Part shown: piece by piece, positions 15,756 through 16,930 of the stretch
Layout of the letters: each line of letters begins with the position of its first letter
Position numbering within the stretch: the stretch's first letter is position 1
Assembly: GCA_002365175.1 (NCBI GenBank)
Contig: DEZK01000031.1
Location: 1-16,930 of the forward strand
Direction of reading: 5' to 3'
From: Raskinella chloraquaticus (SeqCode)
GTDB lineage: Bacteria > Pseudomonadota > Alphaproteobacteria > Rhizobiales > UBA4765
DNA: 16,930 bases
Made by a program: the position numbers and the translations under genes
The notes under the pieces: generated by a model
Told to the model about the DNA's origin: nothing
Seen by the model: only the letters and a program-made list of their open reading frames with translations
Database searches by the model: none

Positions 15756-15784
15756 TCTCTAGACGCAGGACGGGCGCGGTTCAA
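15756..15784 (-). promoter_or_regulatory. Candidate promoter of tRNA-Trp
   Basis: TTGAAC (15779-15784) and TAGAGA (15756-15761) on the minus strand have a 17-bp spacer. Transcription would start near 15749, about 6 nt before the mature tRNA 5' end, a typical tRNA leader length. The same -35/spacer/-10 pattern precedes rpsL. Confidence 0.55.
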
Positions 15785-15820
15785 GGGCCATGACGGATTG
15801 CAGGCGAACAAGGTGCGCTT

Positions 15821-16081
15821 TCAGCTCGCTTTGCCGTTGTTCCGGCAGATCGACACCAGGGCCTGCCATTCCCCGTGCGACAGGAGAGGAGGCCCCGTGG
15901 GTGTGGCATTCCCCTCCGATAGCCGTTTCAGCCGTTCCGAACCTGGCGGATGACTGTCAAATATGGACGTGCCCCCCGGTTTTTCTTCTCCAGAAAGCCT
16001 GGCGAGGAATTCGCCGAGCGGGCGCGGCGAGCGCCCGAGCGCCAGCATCGGCACAGCGTGGTGAGCCCGCCCGCAATGTGG
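15821..16081 (-). pseudogene. C-terminal remnant resembling an M48-type metallopeptidase
   Basis: An open frame of about 85 codons runs from just inside an in-frame TAG (16082-16084) to the TGA at 15821. It has no clear start or ribosome binding site. The sequence includes LGRSPRPLGEFLARLSG, then SIFDSHPPGSERLKRLSE, and near the end GEWQALVSIC. The sHPp..eR...L pattern is the usual end of M48 peptidase domains, and a final W-A-L-x-x-I-C stretch is one I associate with alphaproteobacterial members. The catalytic HExxH and the third zinc ligand would lie upstream. I see no such motif in any minus-strand frame before the DUF1772 gene. I therefore read it as a severed, non-functional remnant. Alternatively it is a small unrelated protein or a chance frame in GC-rich DNA. 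The family call rests on my memory of the motif, not on an alignment. Confidence 0.5.
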
Positions 16082-16164
16082 CTAGAGAGCCCGGGAGGGA
16101 GGGGGCATGGAAAAGCTCTCGATTTCCAACAACGACACCAAGTGATGTCCAACCGAACAAACTT

Positions 16165-16182
16165 GGACTAATGTCCTAGTCC
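16165..16182. promoter_or_regulatory. Dyad repeat upstream of the DUF1772 gene (operator candidate)
   Basis: GGACTA (16165-16170) and TAGTCC (16177-16182) form a perfect dyad around six bases. The ATGTCC inside it (16171-16176) recurs at 16145-16150. It ends 28 bp before the ATG. This is the size and place of a repressor site, but no regulator gene is in view and no clear -35/-10 pair can be fixed. Confidence 0.35.
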
Positions 16183-16210
16183 GTGCTCGTGATCAGAAAG
16201 GCCAATCCAG

Positions 16211-16639
16211 ATGATTGCAGGACAAATCGCCCTTGTCTTGGCTGCAGCCTTTGCAGGCGCTGCCTTTTACATCAACATTGCAGAGCAACCTGCGCGCCTC
16301 GGCCTGGACGACAAGAACCTGCTGAAGGAATGGAAGCCGAGCTATGCGGGCGGTTTTACCATGCAAGGCACGTTGGCTGTCGCCTCTGCCGCCATGGGAC
16401 TTGCTGCAGCCTGGCTCACGAAGGATTGGCGATGGGTGATTGGTGCAACTCTTATCCTGGCTAACTGGCCCTATACCCTGTTCGGCATGATGCCCACGAA
16501 CAACAAGCTGAAAGCGATTGCCGAAAGTGATGCAGGACCGGCTTCGCGTAGCATGATCGAGACTTGGGGGCGTCTGCATGCCGTTCGAACGACACTCGGC
16601 ATTTCTGCGACACTTGCATATCTTTGGGCGTTGAACTGA
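16211..16639 (+). CDS. DUF1772-type small integral membrane protein
   Basis: A 142-aa plus-strand protein whose sequence fits the DUF1772 (anthrone-oxygenase-like) family. There are four hydrophobic helices, at about 3-23, 49-69, 74-95 and 122-141. Conserved-looking polar spots at helix ends are INIAEQPAR (21-29), NWPYT (85-89), MPTNN (94-98) and the WGRLHAVRT segment (119-127). The ATG at 16211 follows AGAAAGG by about 9 nt. The biochemical role of most bacterial members is unknown. Some relatives in fungi and actinomycetes are linked to polyketide tailoring, but nothing here suggests that. It is the only intact gene on the plus strand, diverges from the housekeeping cluster, and is likely monocistronic within the window. 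A dyad repeat upstream could be its operator. Confidence 0.82.
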   Translation: MIAGQIALVLAAAFAGAAFYINIAEQPARLGLDDKNLLKEWKPSYAGGFTMQGTLAVASAAMGLAAAWLTKDWRWVIGATLILANWPYTLFGMMPTNNKLKAIAESDAGPASRSMIETWGRLHAVRTTLGISATLAYLWALN

Positions 16640-16803
16640 AGCTGCTGTTGCTTCCAGCACGCCCAAGAATTTGATATTGTTGACGATCTGCAGGTGCGCG
16701 GCCTTCGCCTGAACCGGCAGGCGGCCGGTGTAAAAACGAACTGACGCTGTCGCCAGCGGCAGCTTCATTCATGACGGCAATCCCGAGCGCGAGGATAAGG
16801 ATG
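16640..16803. other. Non-coding stretch after the DUF1772 gene
   Basis: No gene is supported. A perfect 6-bp stem ACCGGC/GCCGGT (16713-16718 and 16724-16729) has no T run following it on either strand, and a small stem GAAGC/GCTTC (16638-16642 and 16650-16654) overlaps the DUF1772 stop. Neither is a convincing terminator. Minus-strand frames here run antisense into the DUF1772 gene and show no recognisable protein. Confidence 0.4.
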
Positions 16804-16909
16804 GCGAATAGTGAATAGGCAATAGCCGGTGACAGGTGGCGGGCGATCGTTCACTCCCTACTCCCTACTCCCTGCTCCCTACGCCCTGCTCCCTACGCCC
16901 TGCTCCCCC
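16804..16909. repeat. Degenerate 7-bp tandem repeats (two blocks)
   Basis: Right block: eight consecutive heptads at 16854-16909, with units CTCCCTA (four), CTCCCTG, CGCCCTG (two) and a final CTCCCCC. The 14-bp unit CTCCCTA-CGCCCTG occurs twice in a row (16875-16888 and 16889-16902). Left block: GCGAATA, GTGAATA, GGCAATA at 16804-16824. The left block is roughly complementary to the right one (TAGTGAATAGG against CCCTACTCCCTA), so the whole could fold as an imperfect hairpin. I recall similar heptameric TATTCGC/CTCCCTA strings between genes in Bradyrhizobiaceae-like genomes. Confidence 0.75.
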
Positions 16910-16930
16910 TCACTCAATAATGCTGGCAAC

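Noticed and set aside
16193..16768. Minus-strand frame of about 190 codons
   Set aside because: Most of it is antisense to the DUF1772 gene, whose four-helix pattern and conserved residues are convincing. The remaining N-terminal part matches nothing I know.
16854..16909. CRISPR array
   Set aside because: Units are 7 bp and contiguous with no spacers; this is a simple tandem repeat.

Overview
The window is a housekeeping ribosomal-protein/RNA-polymerase locus of an alphaproteobacterium, most likely of the order Hyphomicrobiales (Rhizobiales). The evidence is the RpoC N-terminus (MNQEVMNLF), the 172-aa L10 beginning VDRAGK, the 124-aa L7/L12, the gene order, and the high GC content with GC-rich hairpins. 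Species cannot be fixed from the sequence alone.

Almost everything is on the minus strand. Read in the direction of transcription, from right to left, the order is tRNA-Trp(CCA), secE, nusG, rplK, rplA, a 363-bp gap, rplJ, rplL, a 179-bp gap with a strong hairpin, rpoB, a short gap with a GC hairpin, rpoC, an intrinsic terminator, a promoter and a structured leader of about 290 nt, then rpsL, rpsG, fusA and the first seven codons of tuf. This is the classical secE-nusG / L11-L10 / rpoBC cluster followed by the str operon. Together these genes encode a preprotein translocase subunit, an elongation factor that couples RNA polymerase to ribosomes, the L1/L11 stalk and L10-L12 stalk proteins, the two largest RNA polymerase subunits, two 30S proteins and the two translational GTPases. 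All are full length apart from tuf, which is cut by the window edge. The antibiotic-target residues in RpoB and S12 that can be read are the sensitive type.

The right-hand 1.2 kb, beyond the tRNA, is different. It holds a short minus-strand open frame that looks like the severed C-terminus of an M48-type metallopeptidase, a dyad repeat, a plus-strand four-helix membrane protein of the DUF1772 type, and a run of degenerate 7-bp tandem repeats at the edge.

I found no new defence, mobile or biosynthetic system. The most useful observations are regulatory: three look-alike promoter candidates (TTGA-type -35, 17-bp spacer, TAG-type -10), a heavily structured rpsL leader, inter-cistronic hairpins at four operon joints, and the heptad repeat array. 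Starts of fusA, rpoB, rplJ and secE were moved inward from the longest possible frames on the basis of family N-termini and Shine-Dalgarno sequences.
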